Shown here piece by piece: positions 35,986 to 44,936 of a stretch of 64,000 nucleotides of DNA (within the stretch, counting starts at the first letter, position 1; each line of letters begins with the position of its first letter). The notes under the pieces were generated by a model. That model ran no database searches and was not told where the DNA came from. It was given only the letters and a program-made list of their open reading frames with translations. The stretch covers positions 310,001-374,000 of the forward strand of contig CANNEK010000001.1 of assembly GCA_947503625.1 (NCBI GenBank). Direction: 5' to 3'. Source of the DNA: an uncultured Kordiimonas sp. (GTDB taxonomy: Bacteria; Pseudomonadota; Alphaproteobacteria; Sphingomonadales; Kordiimonadaceae). The position numbers were made by a program, and so were the translations under genes.

Positions 35986-36071
35986 GAAACCGTCCCCTTT
36001 TGCCCAAACGTTCGCAGACAAACTAGCGAGCGAATGGCCTGAAGGGAAGTCTGCAATTGGTTTGTCGCAGG

Positions 36072-36713
36072 TTACCCGATAACCACCCGGGCGTAGGCGT
36101 CTTCAACCTGCGTCAGGCGATCCCTGATTGCCGTGCAGGTTTCCGGCTCGTCACCAACGTCACATTTTTCCAAGTCTTTTTTGAGCCGCTTGAGGTTCTT
36201 TTCTGCCTTTTTGCGTTTTCCCAAACTTATCTGGGTCAGCACATAGTCGGCCCGGGCGTCAAAGTGTCTGGGGTTCATCTCCAGCGCCTGCCAGAAGGCC
36301 CGGCTTGCGTCCTTGAGTTTACCGAGCCCAAGGTTGGACATGCCTTCCATATAATACATAATGGCATAGGCCTGCCGCCGGTAAGGGTCCGATGTGCGCG
36401 CGTCAAATGTAATATGGCTCATCTCGCCCGTTAAAGGTGTCGACATCTCCAGATAGTTGGTAAAAGCGTCCGCATTCACCCAAAATTCGTTGTGCCTGAG
36501 TGACCGGAAATGAATTCTTGCCTGCTTGAAGTCTCCTGCCTGAAAGGCATCAAACCCCGGCTTCATTCTTCGGTTAAAAGTGCGCCTGCCTTCAATGACG
36601 ATTTCTTCGGTTACCTGCGTTTCCGGTGTGCTTTCATCTTGCGACAAGGCGGGGCCGCCTGCCATCAAACATGAAGCAAGGATTACCAGAGCGGGAAACT
36701 TGCGAACCGTCAT
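36072..36713 (-). CDS. TPR-containing exported protein
   Basis: 213 residues from the ATG at 36713 with GGAG upstream. Signal peptide (FPALVILASCLMAGGPALSQ). Two or three TPR-like helical pairs: GFDAFQAGDFKQARIHFRSL, then AYAIMYYMEGMSNLGLGKLKDASRAFWQALEMNPRHFDARADYVLTQISLGKRKKAEKNL (read in pieces). No enzyme motif. Function unknown; TPR proteins mediate protein contacts. It sits next to the detached copy of the RND 3' end at 36806. Confidence 0.8.
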   Translation of the reverse strand: MTVRKFPALVILASCLMAGGPALSQDESTPETQVTEEIVIEGRRTFNRRMKPGFDAFQAGDFKQARIHFRSLRHNEFWVNADAFTNYLEMSTPLTGEMSHITFDARTSDPYRRQAYAIMYYMEGMSNLGLGKLKDASRAFWQALEMNPRHFDARADYVLTQISLGKRKKAEKNLKRLKKDLEKCDVGDEPETCTAIRDRLTQVEDAYARVVIG

Positions 36714-36805
36714 AGGGTCTATTCTCCACAAGCAGTTACATCAGATAATGTACACTATACAACACCACGTGCATACGCACCAGCTACGCGGCGATAGGAA
36801 AACCC

Positions 36806-36855
36806 TATTCTGCCGGAATGCCGCTCGCTTCCTTGTCTTCAAATTCGTTGAGCTC
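36806..36855 (-). repeat. Direct repeat copy A: detached 3' end of the RND pump gene
   Basis: Matches 39575-39624 at 46 of 50 positions, with the core 36809-36843 (35 bp) identical. On the minus strand it reads EFEDKEASGIPAE then a stop (TAG 36807-36805), the same C-terminus as the RND permease. It is separated from the complete gene by the two-gene cassette. The rest of the 36714-37057 gap holds no gene I can support. Confidence 0.92.
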
Positions 36856-37057
36856 TAACTCATTAGACGCTGATAGTTTGAGGCTTAACGGCACCATTAA
36901 CTCTGTTCATAGTTACAAAGACACACACACGTCATACAAACCTGATTTCTACCCAAAGTTGAAAAAAAATCCCGCTTATGGTACGCTTGAAACGTTGTAG
37001 CCACGCCTAGTGCTTGCCTAGCGGAAAGTTCAAAATCTATTTGAAGGGGATCCGATT

Positions 37058-38497
37058 TTGACAATTTCACATGGAAAAACACTCATTAACAGCTGTTTTG
37101 TCGCTTCATTACTGTTAAGCGGTTATTCTTCTTCCGCAAATGATGAAAAAGACACGAAGGTCGAAACAAGATTATTTGTGGGACAAGACTGTTTGTTGTC
37201 TGACAATGGTGCGTCGGAAAGACAAGGCGCTTTTCTTGGAGTGCTCCTTAAGTTTGTTGTGCCGTTTCTCGTTGAAAAATCCATCGACCTCGTGACGAAT
37301 GAACTAACAAAAATCAAAAAAGCTGAAAGCGTTGGTGATGTTTACACACACCTCTATGAATATAATATTGGCGCCAAGGTACCGACTTGGAACCCCCAAC
37401 TATCCTGCTACACCGCCGTAACGGGAAAATTCATCAAAGGGGACAGCGGCCTAGCGCCTGGAGATTCGTGGAACTACGACCACAACGTGTCACTGGACAA
37501 CGCACTTGAAAAGCCGAGGAAGAGCCATATGGGCGTCGTTCAACGGCTCAAAGACAACGAAATTGAGCTGATCGACGACGAATATTATTCAGTATTTGAG
37601 ATTAAAGTAGAGGATTTCGAGGAAGATGTATCTGACGGTACCGCATTTCGATTGAAGAGCCGATACTTCCACGCCCCCCGGCTTTTAAACAACCGTTCAA
37701 CAGCAGGCCAAGTTTACACATGGAAAATAGGCGGCCCGGGTACGTCACCTAACAAACAAATATACGCTCTAGCAACGATTGACCTTGGCGACATTAAACG
37801 CGGCAAAGAAATTACCCGGCTTGATTTCTCCTTCGGCAAGATAAAAGGCCATGAGACAGGCTTGATCGCTCAGATAGGAATGTCAAAAACCTCTTTGGAA
37901 AAAATTAAAACAGACCCCACTGGCTGTAAAGGGATTGAGGACTGCGAAACCACAGTGAAAGCGTTGGCAGACATGGACGCAAAACTGTCGCTTGCTAAAG
38001 TGGCGCTATTGAAAGCCCATGAACCGACTAACTTGTCAGGCTTTAGAGAATTCCTCTCGAACCTCGACACGGTAGACTGTGAGAACCCAGACATGGAAAT
38101 AGCCATGGAGGCACTTACGGCGGCGGCCTATTGTGATCACAAAAAAATGGTTGCGGATGCATCATCGAGTTTACCGCCCAGGAACTACACACCTGCCGTT
38201 ATCAGCATGACGAATACTCAAACCAAGAAACCGTCCGATGCTGCAAAATTGGTCGCAGCGTTACTCAGTGGTGCAAAAGAGTCCATCTCGGCGGCGGCAA
38301 AGGAAGCAATAACACCTGTCGATCAGGAACAACTGGCCACGAATATTCTGGATGCTGAAATTGCCGTAGCGACAGCCGTCGCGGAGTATGCTGCCGCGAC
38401 AACAGACGCGGCAAAAAACCTTGCCGACTTAAAGCATCAGAAAGCCTGTTCGGAACTTCAAAAGCTGGACGAAACGGCAATATGTACGGCGCTATGA
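37058..38497 (+). CDS. Exported protein of unknown function, 479 residues (cassette gene 1)
   Basis: The start is a TTG at 37058 with AAGGGGA 7 nt upstream. The N-terminus (INSCFVASLLLSGYSSSA) is a signal peptide with no lipobox cysteine at the cut. Residues about 30-300 are mixed and contain several cysteines (GQDCLLS, QLSCYTA, TGCKGIEDCE). The C-terminal third is Ala/Lys-rich and likely helical or coiled (AKLVAALLSGAKESISAAAKEAI, then VATAVAEYAAATTDAAKNLADL). I do not recognise the family. Its TGA overlaps the ATG of the metalloprotease gene, so the two are coupled. Codon use looks AT-richer than the flanking genes. It could be a substrate, inhibitor or partner of the protease. Confidence 0.75.
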   Translation: MTISHGKTLINSCFVASLLLSGYSSSANDEKDTKVETRLFVGQDCLLSDNGASERQGAFLGVLLKFVVPFLVEKSIDLVTNELTKIKKAESVGDVYTHLYEYNIGAKVPTWNPQLSCYTAVTGKFIKGDSGLAPGDSWNYDHNVSLDNALEKPRKSHMGVVQRLKDNEIELIDDEYYSVFEIKVEDFEEDVSDGTAFRLKSRYFHAPRLLNNRSTAGQVYTWKIGGPGTSPNKQIYALATIDLGDIKRGKEITRLDFSFGKIKGHETGLIAQIGMSKTSLEKIKTDPTGCKGIEDCETTVKALADMDAKLSLAKVALLKAHEPTNLSGFREFLSNLDTVDCENPDMEIAMEALTAAAYCDHKKMVADASSSLPPRNYTPAVISMTNTQTKKPSDAAKLVAALLSGAKESISAAAKEAITPVDQEQLATNILDAEIAVATAVAEYAAATTDAAKNLADLKHQKACSELQKLDETAICTAL

Positions 38498-39552
38498 AAC
38501 GGTTTTACTTTCTTCTATTGTGTGTATCTCTGGCATTCAACCTACCTGCTGCAACAGCTAAGAGGTTATCAAATAGTGATCAGGTGAAAATTGTGGTGGA
38601 GGCGCCACCGCGCGCCATGCTCCCTCACTACCTAAGGGAGGCACGTGCATTTTCGCTGCACAAACTTGACCTTGAAACCAAATCCATCATCCACGCCGCC
38701 AAGCAGTGGGATGCCAGCGACATGCCACTATCTATTTGCTTTCTTGACAAACCCCACAACCCGGGACTGCGTGGCAGAGTGAAAAAGGCGGCGCTGAAAT
38801 GGAATATCCCGGGCTCCAGGATCAAATTTAAATTCAGTGATGACAGCAATGACCATGAGAGTATAACCACCACCATGTGTCGTGGTACTGGCGAAGACAT
38901 TCGCATCACGTTCAAAGGTCTTGTTGTATGGTCGGTTATCGCCACGGATGGCCGGACCCAATCATCCGCTGATCCTACTATGACACTGGGGGGTTTTGGG
39001 CGACGAGGTCTAAGTACCGAGGAGTTCGACGCTTGGGTCATCCATGAATTCGGCCATAGTCTTGGCTTTCTGCATGAGCATCAAAACCCGCGCGGGTCCT
39101 GTATTGACGATTATGATATCCGCGCGTTGACAAATTGGCTCAAGGGCAAGCCTTTTTACTGGAAACAGGATAGAATTAGTCGCAACCTTATGGCCCTTGA
39201 GCCGCAAACGATTGAAGGTGGAGACAAGTTTGATCCGAAATCTATAATGCTCTACTCCTTCCCAAGGCACTTCTACAAGGAAGGCAGCAAATGCTATAAT
39301 GATCAAAACTACGTTTTATCGAACATCGATGCAGCGACAGCTATTGAAAAATTTCCCATCATTCCCACCTCTCCGGGAGGCGCTAAATCACGCAGTCCGT
39401 TTTTCTTACCAAGATCAGTTGCTGAGCGTGAAGGCGTTGACCCTAGTATCATATTTCAAGCGAAAATTGCATCTAGCGACTTAACCGACACAGAGAAGAC
39501 GTCCGCTATAAAAACATTTGAACAGGTTCTCGCACGGCGCAACAACCGTTAA
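38494..39552 (+). CDS. Secreted metzincin-type zinc metalloprotease (cassette gene 2)
   Basis: 352 residues from the ATG at 38494, in ATGA overlap with the previous gene. Signal peptide FYFLLLCVSLAFNLPAATA. The full metzincin site is present: H184-E-F-G-H188-S-L-G191-F-L-H194, with catalytic E185, and a Met-turn S-I-M252-L-Y254. The MxY spacing recalls astacin (M12A) proteases, in which the tyrosine is a fifth zinc ligand. Typical metzincin folds before the helix: WSVIATDGRTQ and ADPTMTLGGFG. Five cysteines outside the signal peptide may form disulfides. Target unknown. Part of the repeat-flanked cassette. Confidence 0.82.
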   Translation: MKRFYFLLLCVSLAFNLPAATAKRLSNSDQVKIVVEAPPRAMLPHYLREARAFSLHKLDLETKSIIHAAKQWDASDMPLSICFLDKPHNPGLRGRVKKAALKWNIPGSRIKFKFSDDSNDHESITTTMCRGTGEDIRITFKGLVVWSVIATDGRTQSSADPTMTLGGFGRRGLSTEEFDAWVIHEFGHSLGFLHEHQNPRGSCIDDYDIRALTNWLKGKPFYWKQDRISRNLMALEPQTIEGGDKFDPKSIMLYSFPRHFYKEGSKCYNDQNYVLSNIDAATAIEKFPIIPTSPGGAKSRSPFFLPRSVAEREGVDPSIIFQAKIASSDLTDTEKTSAIKTFEQVLARRNNR

Positions 39553-39573
39553 CCTTCCATTGATCTCCCAAAT

Positions 39574-42500
39574 TTACTCTGCCGGAATGCCGCTCGCTTC
39601 CTTGTCTTCAAACTCCTTGAGTTCACCGGCCACCGCGTTCGGGGACCGCGTAAATTTGGCCAGTGCGTCATAAAATACCGGCACAATAAACAGCGTGAAG
39701 AAGGTTGCGATCAGCACGCCGGAGAACACCGTAACACCAATGGTGCCGCGGCTGTTGGCACCAGCGCCTGTCGCCATCATAAGCGGCACAGCACCCATCG
39801 CGGTTGAAAGCCCGGTCATCATGATCGGACGCAGCCGTGTTTTGGCGCTATTGATAAGCGCATCGCGTTCGCTCTGGCCTTCATCGCGAAGCTGATTGGC
39901 GAACTCCACGATCAGAATACCGTTTTTGGCCGCCAGTCCGATCAGCATAATCAGTCCAAGCTGACTGTAAATATTCAGTGTGCTGCCCGCCATATAAAGG
40001 CCAAACAGTCCACCAAGAACCGCAAGCGGCACTGTCAGCATAATGATGAAGGGGTGAATGAAACTCTCGAACTGCGCAGCCAGAACCAGAAACACCACAA
40101 CAAGGGCGAGGACAAAGATGAAGATAACATCATCCCCTGCTTCCTTGAATTCACGGGTTGCACCTTTGTAATCAATGCTGGTGACATCGGGCAGGACTTC
40201 CCGCACCTTGTCTTCCATCCATGTTGTTACTTCACCAATGGTGTAGCCGGGCGCAAGGTTGCCTGAAATCGTCAGCGCACGCACGCGGTTGAAACGCCTG
40301 AGTTCGCCAGAGCCTGAATCTTCAAGAACAGACACAAGGTTAGACAATGGCACCAGTTCGCCGGTACGGCTGGACGCAACGTGAATGTTTTCCATATCAA
40401 GCGGTTGCCGTCGATCCGACTTCTGCGCCTGCAGGATGACATCATATTCTTCACCGTTATCGACAAATGTTGTGACACGCCGCCCGCCCATCATGGTCTC
40501 AAGCGTGCGCCCGATCGACTGGATCGACACACCAATGTCGGCGGCGCGCGCCCGGTCAATCTGCACCTTGAACTGTGGCTGGGTTTCCCGGTAATCGGCA
40601 TCAACATTCACGAGACCCGGGTAAGCGCCAAGCTCTTCAAACATAACCTGTTTGAAACGACCAAGGTCTTCATAGGTGTCTCCGCCAATAACAAACTGGA
40701 ACGCTTCTGAACCACCCCCGCGGCGCGTAAGCCCTGAAGATTCAATAGGAATGGCCATCGCGCCCGTGACGTTGCTCAGCAGTTTCGGTCGCAGCTCGTT
40801 CAGGATTTCTGTCGAACTACGCTCGCGTTCGTCCCACGGTGTGAGGATAACAAATCCAAAGCCGCCATTGCCGTCCACACGAACTAGAAGGCGTTCAAGC
40901 TCACCTTTTTCGATATAGGGTAAAACCTGCTCTTCAATTTTCTGCGCCTGATTTTGCATGAAGGCATGGCTGGCTCCCTCGGGCCCGCGAACCCGCATGA
41001 ACAAAGAGCCCCTGTCTTCAACAGGTGCAAGTTCGCTTGGCACTTTTTCAAACAAGGCAAAAATCAGCAGGAAACAGGTAAGGAAGCTGGCAGTTACCAA
41101 AATTCTGTTATCAATACAAACATGCAGGAACCTGCCGTATCCATCCTGTATTTTTGTGAAAACACGATCCAGAAACTTGGCGAAAGCGGGCTTTTTGTTC
41201 CGGCGGCGCACAAGTTTTGAGCACATCATCGGTGTCAGCGTCAGGGCGATCAGACTGGAGAATATAACCGCCGCAGTCATCGTAATCGCCAGTTCCCCGA
41301 ACAACCGGCCCACGTTGCCGGACAGGAAGAAAATCGGCACAAACACGCCGATCAGGACAAGGGTTGTCGCAATAACGGCAAAGCCCACCTGCCGTGCGCC
41401 CCTGTAGGCTGCAACCAACCCGGGTTCGCCCTCTTCCACGCGGCGGTAGATATTTTCAAGCACCACAATCGCGTCATCGACCACCAGCCCGATCGCCAGC
41501 ACAAGACCCAGAAGTGTGATCAGGTTGATCGAAACACCGGTCAGCGACAGAACCCAGAAACTGGCGATAATACACACCGGTACAGTCACCGCAGGCACAA
41601 TCACGGTTTTGAGATTGCCAAGGAACAGATACAGGACCAGCACCACAAGGGACATGGAAACCGCCAGTGTAAAATAGACTTCCGAGATCGCTTTTTCGAT
41701 AAAGACCGACGTGTCAAACGCCACCAGAAGCTCCATACTTTCCGGCAGGGTTTCACTAATACGCGCCACTTCAGCTTTTGCTGCCAGCGCCACCGAAAGT
41801 GTATTGCCGGTAGACTGTTTGATCACTCCAAGGCCAATCACAGGCACACCGTTGCCGCGGAACGTGCGTTCTTCTCGCTCTGCGCCCAATTCCACTGTTG
41901 CGACGTCACCGAGCCGCACAAAACCGCCTTCGGCACCCTCACTGATAACCATGGTTTCAAAGTCTGCTGCGCTTGCATACTCCCGGTTAAGACGAACAAT
42001 CGTGTCACGGTTCACGCTCTCGATTTCGCCAGCAGGCAGCTCGACATTTTCCGCCCGCATTACATTTTCAATGTCGTTTACCGTTATGCCTCGTGCTGCC
42101 ATCGCCTGCCGGTCAAGCTGAACCCTGATCGCATAGCGTTTCTGCCCGCCAATCCGCACACCCGAAACACCATCCACCACAGACAATCGGTCAACGATAT
42201 TGCGCTCTGCATAGTCTGTCAGCTGCAATACGTCCATCACCGGGCTGGTGAGGTTAAACCACAGGATCGGCTGCGTATCATTGTCAGCCTTTGCCACCTC
42301 AGGCGGTTCGACTTCTTCAGGCAGGTTATTCAGGACACGACTGACCCGGTCCCTTACGTCATTGGCACCACTGTCAATATCGCGGTCCAGCATAAACTCG
42401 ACAGTAATGTTGGAACTGCCGTCACGGCTGGTGCTCTCAATGGTTTTGATGCCCTGAACACCCGCGATTGCGCTCTCGATAATCTGGGTTACCCGGGTTT

Positions 42501-42678
42501 CAACAACCGCTGCGTTTGCACCGGGATAGTTGGTGCGCACACTCACAATTGGCGGATCAACATCCGGCAATTCCCGCACCGGAATGTCACCAAATGAGAT
42601 AATGCCAAACGCCACCAGCATCAGGCTGATAACGGTGGCGAAGACAGGCCGCTTTACCGAAACGTCTGATAAAATCAT
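39574..42678 (-). CDS. RND multidrug efflux permease (AcrB/MexF-like)
   Basis: Inner-membrane proton-driven drug exporter of 1034 residues with two halves of six helices and two large periplasmic loops. N-terminal signature MILSDVSVKRPVFATVISLMLVAFG, proton-relay helix LAIGLVVDDAIVVLENIYRR, and second-half helix QLGLIMLIGLAAKNGILIVEFANQLRDEG (in part). It starts in an ATGA overlap with the adaptor gene. The last 16 codons are duplicated at 36806. An outer-membrane channel gene is not in the window; the trimer probably uses a shared TolC-type protein. Confidence 0.93.
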   Translation of the reverse strand: MILSDVSVKRPVFATVISLMLVAFGIISFGDIPVRELPDVDPPIVSVRTNYPGANAAVVETRVTQIIESAIAGVQGIKTIESTSRDGSSNITVEFMLDRDIDSGANDVRDRVSRVLNNLPEEVEPPEVAKADNDTQPILWFNLTSPVMDVLQLTDYAERNIVDRLSVVDGVSGVRIGGQKRYAIRVQLDRQAMAARGITVNDIENVMRAENVELPAGEIESVNRDTIVRLNREYASAADFETMVISEGAEGGFVRLGDVATVELGAEREERTFRGNGVPVIGLGVIKQSTGNTLSVALAAKAEVARISETLPESMELLVAFDTSVFIEKAISEVYFTLAVSMSLVVLVLYLFLGNLKTVIVPAVTVPVCIIASFWVLSLTGVSINLITLLGLVLAIGLVVDDAIVVLENIYRRVEEGEPGLVAAYRGARQVGFAVIATTLVLIGVFVPIFFLSGNVGRLFGELAITMTAAVIFSSLIALTLTPMMCSKLVRRRNKKPAFAKFLDRVFTKIQDGYGRFLHVCIDNRILVTASFLTCFLLIFALFEKVPSELAPVEDRGSLFMRVRGPEGASHAFMQNQAQKIEEQVLPYIEKGELERLLVRVDGNGGFGFVILTPWDERERSSTEILNELRPKLLSNVTGAMAIPIESSGLTRRGGGSEAFQFVIGGDTYEDLGRFKQVMFEELGAYPGLVNVDADYRETQPQFKVQIDRARAADIGVSIQSIGRTLETMMGGRRVTTFVDNGEEYDVILQAQKSDRRQPLDMENIHVASSRTGELVPLSNLVSVLEDSGSGELRRFNRVRALTISGNLAPGYTIGEVTTWMEDKVREVLPDVTSIDYKGATREFKEAGDDVIFIFVLALVVVFLVLAAQFESFIHPFIIMLTVPLAVLGGLFGLYMAGSTLNIYSQLGLIMLIGLAAKNGILIVEFANQLRDEGQSERDALINSAKTRLRPIMMTGLSTAMGAVPLMMATGAGANSRGTIGVTVFSGVLIATFFTLFIVPVFYDALAKFTRSPNAVAGELKEFEDKEASGIPAE
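39575..39624 (-). repeat. Direct repeat copy B: 3' end of the intact RND pump gene
   Basis: Same 50-bp sequence as 36806-36855, here as the last codons of the RND gene (identical core 39578-39612). Together the copies bracket 36856-39574 in the same orientation. Confidence 0.92.
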
Positions 42679-43778
42679 GAGCTCGCTCCTGACTGTGCGG
42701 GACGCGCACCGCCATCAGGTCGACCACCCTGCCCGGCTTCCCGGATTTTGATGCCTGCCCGGCCGAGGCGCATGGTACCCTCGGTTACCACACGCTCTTC
42801 AACGACCAGTCCTTCTGTTACTTCAACATAACCGGGGCGCCTGATGCCAAGTGATACCTCACGGCGCTCGGCAACACCGTTCTTTGAGACAAAAACATAT
42901 GCTTTACCACCTGATGGTACGACAGCTTCCTCCGGCACAGAAAGCCCCTGCCAGTTACGACTGACAACCTCAACCGTCATCAAAAGGCCCGGCCTCAATG
43001 CGCGGTCTTCATTCATCATCTCTGCGCGTACAATCACGGACCGGGTAACCGGGTCAACCCGACTATCAACGGTTTTTACAATACCCTGAAAAATCCGGCC
43101 AGGATAAGCCTTCACGCTGGCATTCACCGCCTGACCTGTTGCCAGCGTTGCGATAAAGCGTTCCGGCACCGAGAAATCCACATTAATGATGTCAATTGCG
43201 TCGATTGTTGTAATGGGATTGTTCTGAGTGATCAGCGAACCTTCGCTCACTTGCCGCAAACCCAAAACGCCGTCAAACGGTGCAACAATTCGGCGGTCAG
43301 CCATGCGTGCTTGCGCTGCCACCAGCCGGAATCGGGCTTCTGCAACATTGCGGCGCTGGGCATCCAGAGTTGATGTTGAGGCATTTCCACGTGTCACAAG
43401 GTCTTCCGTGCGCGAAAACTGGCTTTCAGCCTCACGTAAATTAGCCTGGGCCTCCTCAAGCTGAGCCTGCTCCTCGGCGTCTTCCAATGAGACCAGAAGG
43501 TCACCCTTCTTAACCATTTGACCATCTTCAAACGCCACTATACGCACAGTGTCCGACACACGGGGGGTCAGAACAACAGATTCGCGTGCGCGCGCTGTAC
43601 CGAGCGCCTCAACTATATCGCTGAACTCCCGCAGTTCAACCGACTGGGTAACAACCGAAACAGCACCGCGGCCAAAACCGCCACGCTGGGTATCCTTGCT
43701 ATCCCGGGACAATAGCCAGCCAGCCGACGCAACAAGTGCCACAAACACAACAATCAAAACAATGCGGCCAGACCCCAT
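42675..43778 (-). CDS. RND efflux periplasmic adaptor subunit
   Basis: 367 residues of the HlyD/AcrA type. An N-terminal membrane anchor or signal (IVLIVVFVALVASAGWLLS) precedes the barrel-sandwich (lipoyl-like) halves DTVRIVAFEDGQMVKKGDLLVSLED and RIVAPFDGVLGLRQVSEGSLI, with a coiled-coil hairpin of about 60 residues between them. It links the RND permease to the outer-membrane channel. It has no lipobox cysteine. ATGA overlap with the permease gene defines an operon. Confidence 0.92.
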   Translation of the reverse strand: MGSGRIVLIVVFVALVASAGWLLSRDSKDTQRGGFGRGAVSVVTQSVELREFSDIVEALGTARARESVVLTPRVSDTVRIVAFEDGQMVKKGDLLVSLEDAEEQAQLEEAQANLREAESQFSRTEDLVTRGNASTSTLDAQRRNVAEARFRLVAAQARMADRRIVAPFDGVLGLRQVSEGSLITQNNPITTIDAIDIINVDFSVPERFIATLATGQAVNASVKAYPGRIFQGIVKTVDSRVDPVTRSVIVRAEMMNEDRALRPGLLMTVEVVSRNWQGLSVPEEAVVPSGGKAYVFVSKNGVAERREVSLGIRRPGYVEVTEGLVVEERVVTEGTMRLGRAGIKIREAGQGGRPDGGARPAQSGASS

Positions 43779-43926
43779 GAAAAAATCCTTCTGAATATTT
43801 GTTGACCCTAACGCTTCCTATACGAGACGAGTAAAGGCTAGATCATTGAGATAGAACAAGTATCATACGTTTTGTTGCTGATGAAACCTTCTATTCCACA
43901 CTCTTTTGTGATCGAACAGTACCACT

Positions 43927-44793
43927 TTAGTTCCACTGTGACTGAACATGATCGGTGAACGCACCGGCAACCACCAGCGTTTCTGCCGGCAGGTCTGAAC
44001 GCGGTAAAAAAAGACCAAGCCTTCTTTCATGATCAAAGCCAATCAACCGAACAGGGCTAACCCTGTCATCAACAAGACTCTGTGGCACAACAGTGCCGCC
44101 AACACCCGCTGCCACCATCGCAACGGCCCTGCTATCATTCGGCGTACGATACACCAGCCGCGGCCTCACATTTCGATCCGTGAAATAGCGACTGGTCTCC
44201 GACAGTACTTCGCAGCGACTGCGAACAATCATGTATTCTTCGGCCAGATCCGACGCTGTAACCCGGGTACGCCCCGCAAGATCATGATCGTTAGAGAGGA
44301 TAAACACATAAGGCTCATTATTTAGGGCAATCGAAACGTCGTTTGGCTCCCCCCGATGAACCGACAAGGCAAAATCCAGACTGCGATCTTCCAGCCGGTT
44401 TTCAAGTTCCTGCTCGGTACCATCAGTAATTTCAATCGCGGCATTCGGCATTTTTTCCCTGAATGAAGCCAGCAGATTTCCAACCTGTCGATTTGACAGA
44501 GTTGTCAAAACACCAATACGCAAAACGGGCGTTTTACCGGCTTCATCCAGCACCTGCTGTGCCATATTACATTCGTGCAAAATGGCCTTGGCCCTGGGTA
44601 GAAACCGCGTGCCCGCGTCAGTTAGAAAAACCCGTCTGTTCGAACGCTCGAACAGTTCATGACCAATCTGCTGCTCAAGCTTTTTGATTCCCGCCGAGAG
44701 AGTGGGTTGGGTGACAAAGGTTCTGTCGGCTGCACGTGTGAAGCTGCCTGTTTCGACAACAGCGAGAAAATAGCGTAGCTGATAGATATCCAT
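43927..44793 (-). CDS. LysR family transcriptional regulator
   Basis: 288 residues from the second close ATG (MDIYQLRYFLAVVETGSFTRAA). The LysR HTH is complete (TQPTLSAGIKKLEQQIGHELFERSNRRVFLTDAG), followed by a periplasmic-binding-like effector domain (VLRIGVLTTLSNRQVG, AMVAAGVGGTVVPQ). It is divergent from mccB (44937) and adjacent to the RND operon. The 143-bp gap to mccB is where it would bind; the leucine operon is the more natural target, but the pump cannot be excluded. Confidence 0.9.
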   Translation of the reverse strand: MDIYQLRYFLAVVETGSFTRAADRTFVTQPTLSAGIKKLEQQIGHELFERSNRRVFLTDAGTRFLPRAKAILHECNMAQQVLDEAGKTPVLRIGVLTTLSNRQVGNLLASFREKMPNAAIEITDGTEQELENRLEDRSLDFALSVHRGEPNDVSIALNNEPYVFILSNDHDLAGRTRVTASDLAEEYMIVRSRCEVLSETSRYFTDRNVRPRLVYRTPNDSRAVAMVAAGVGGTVVPQSLVDDRVSPVRLIGFDHERRLGLFLPRSDLPAETLVVAGAFTDHVQSQWN

Positions 44794-44936
44794 CATAGAC
44801 ACCATCTATGGATTGTATTTTGTTATTCGATTTTACCAATAGCAAACACCAGCCTATATTGCCACTCAAATTGGGCATCCAATCCGGACAGTAACCTGCT
44901 GGGGGCTTTGCTCCGAAGCAAACAGGAGAGACATGC

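Noticed and set aside
36818-37000. 60-residue open frame across repeat copy A
   Set aside because: It reads the repeat antisense and has no ribosome site or known motif.
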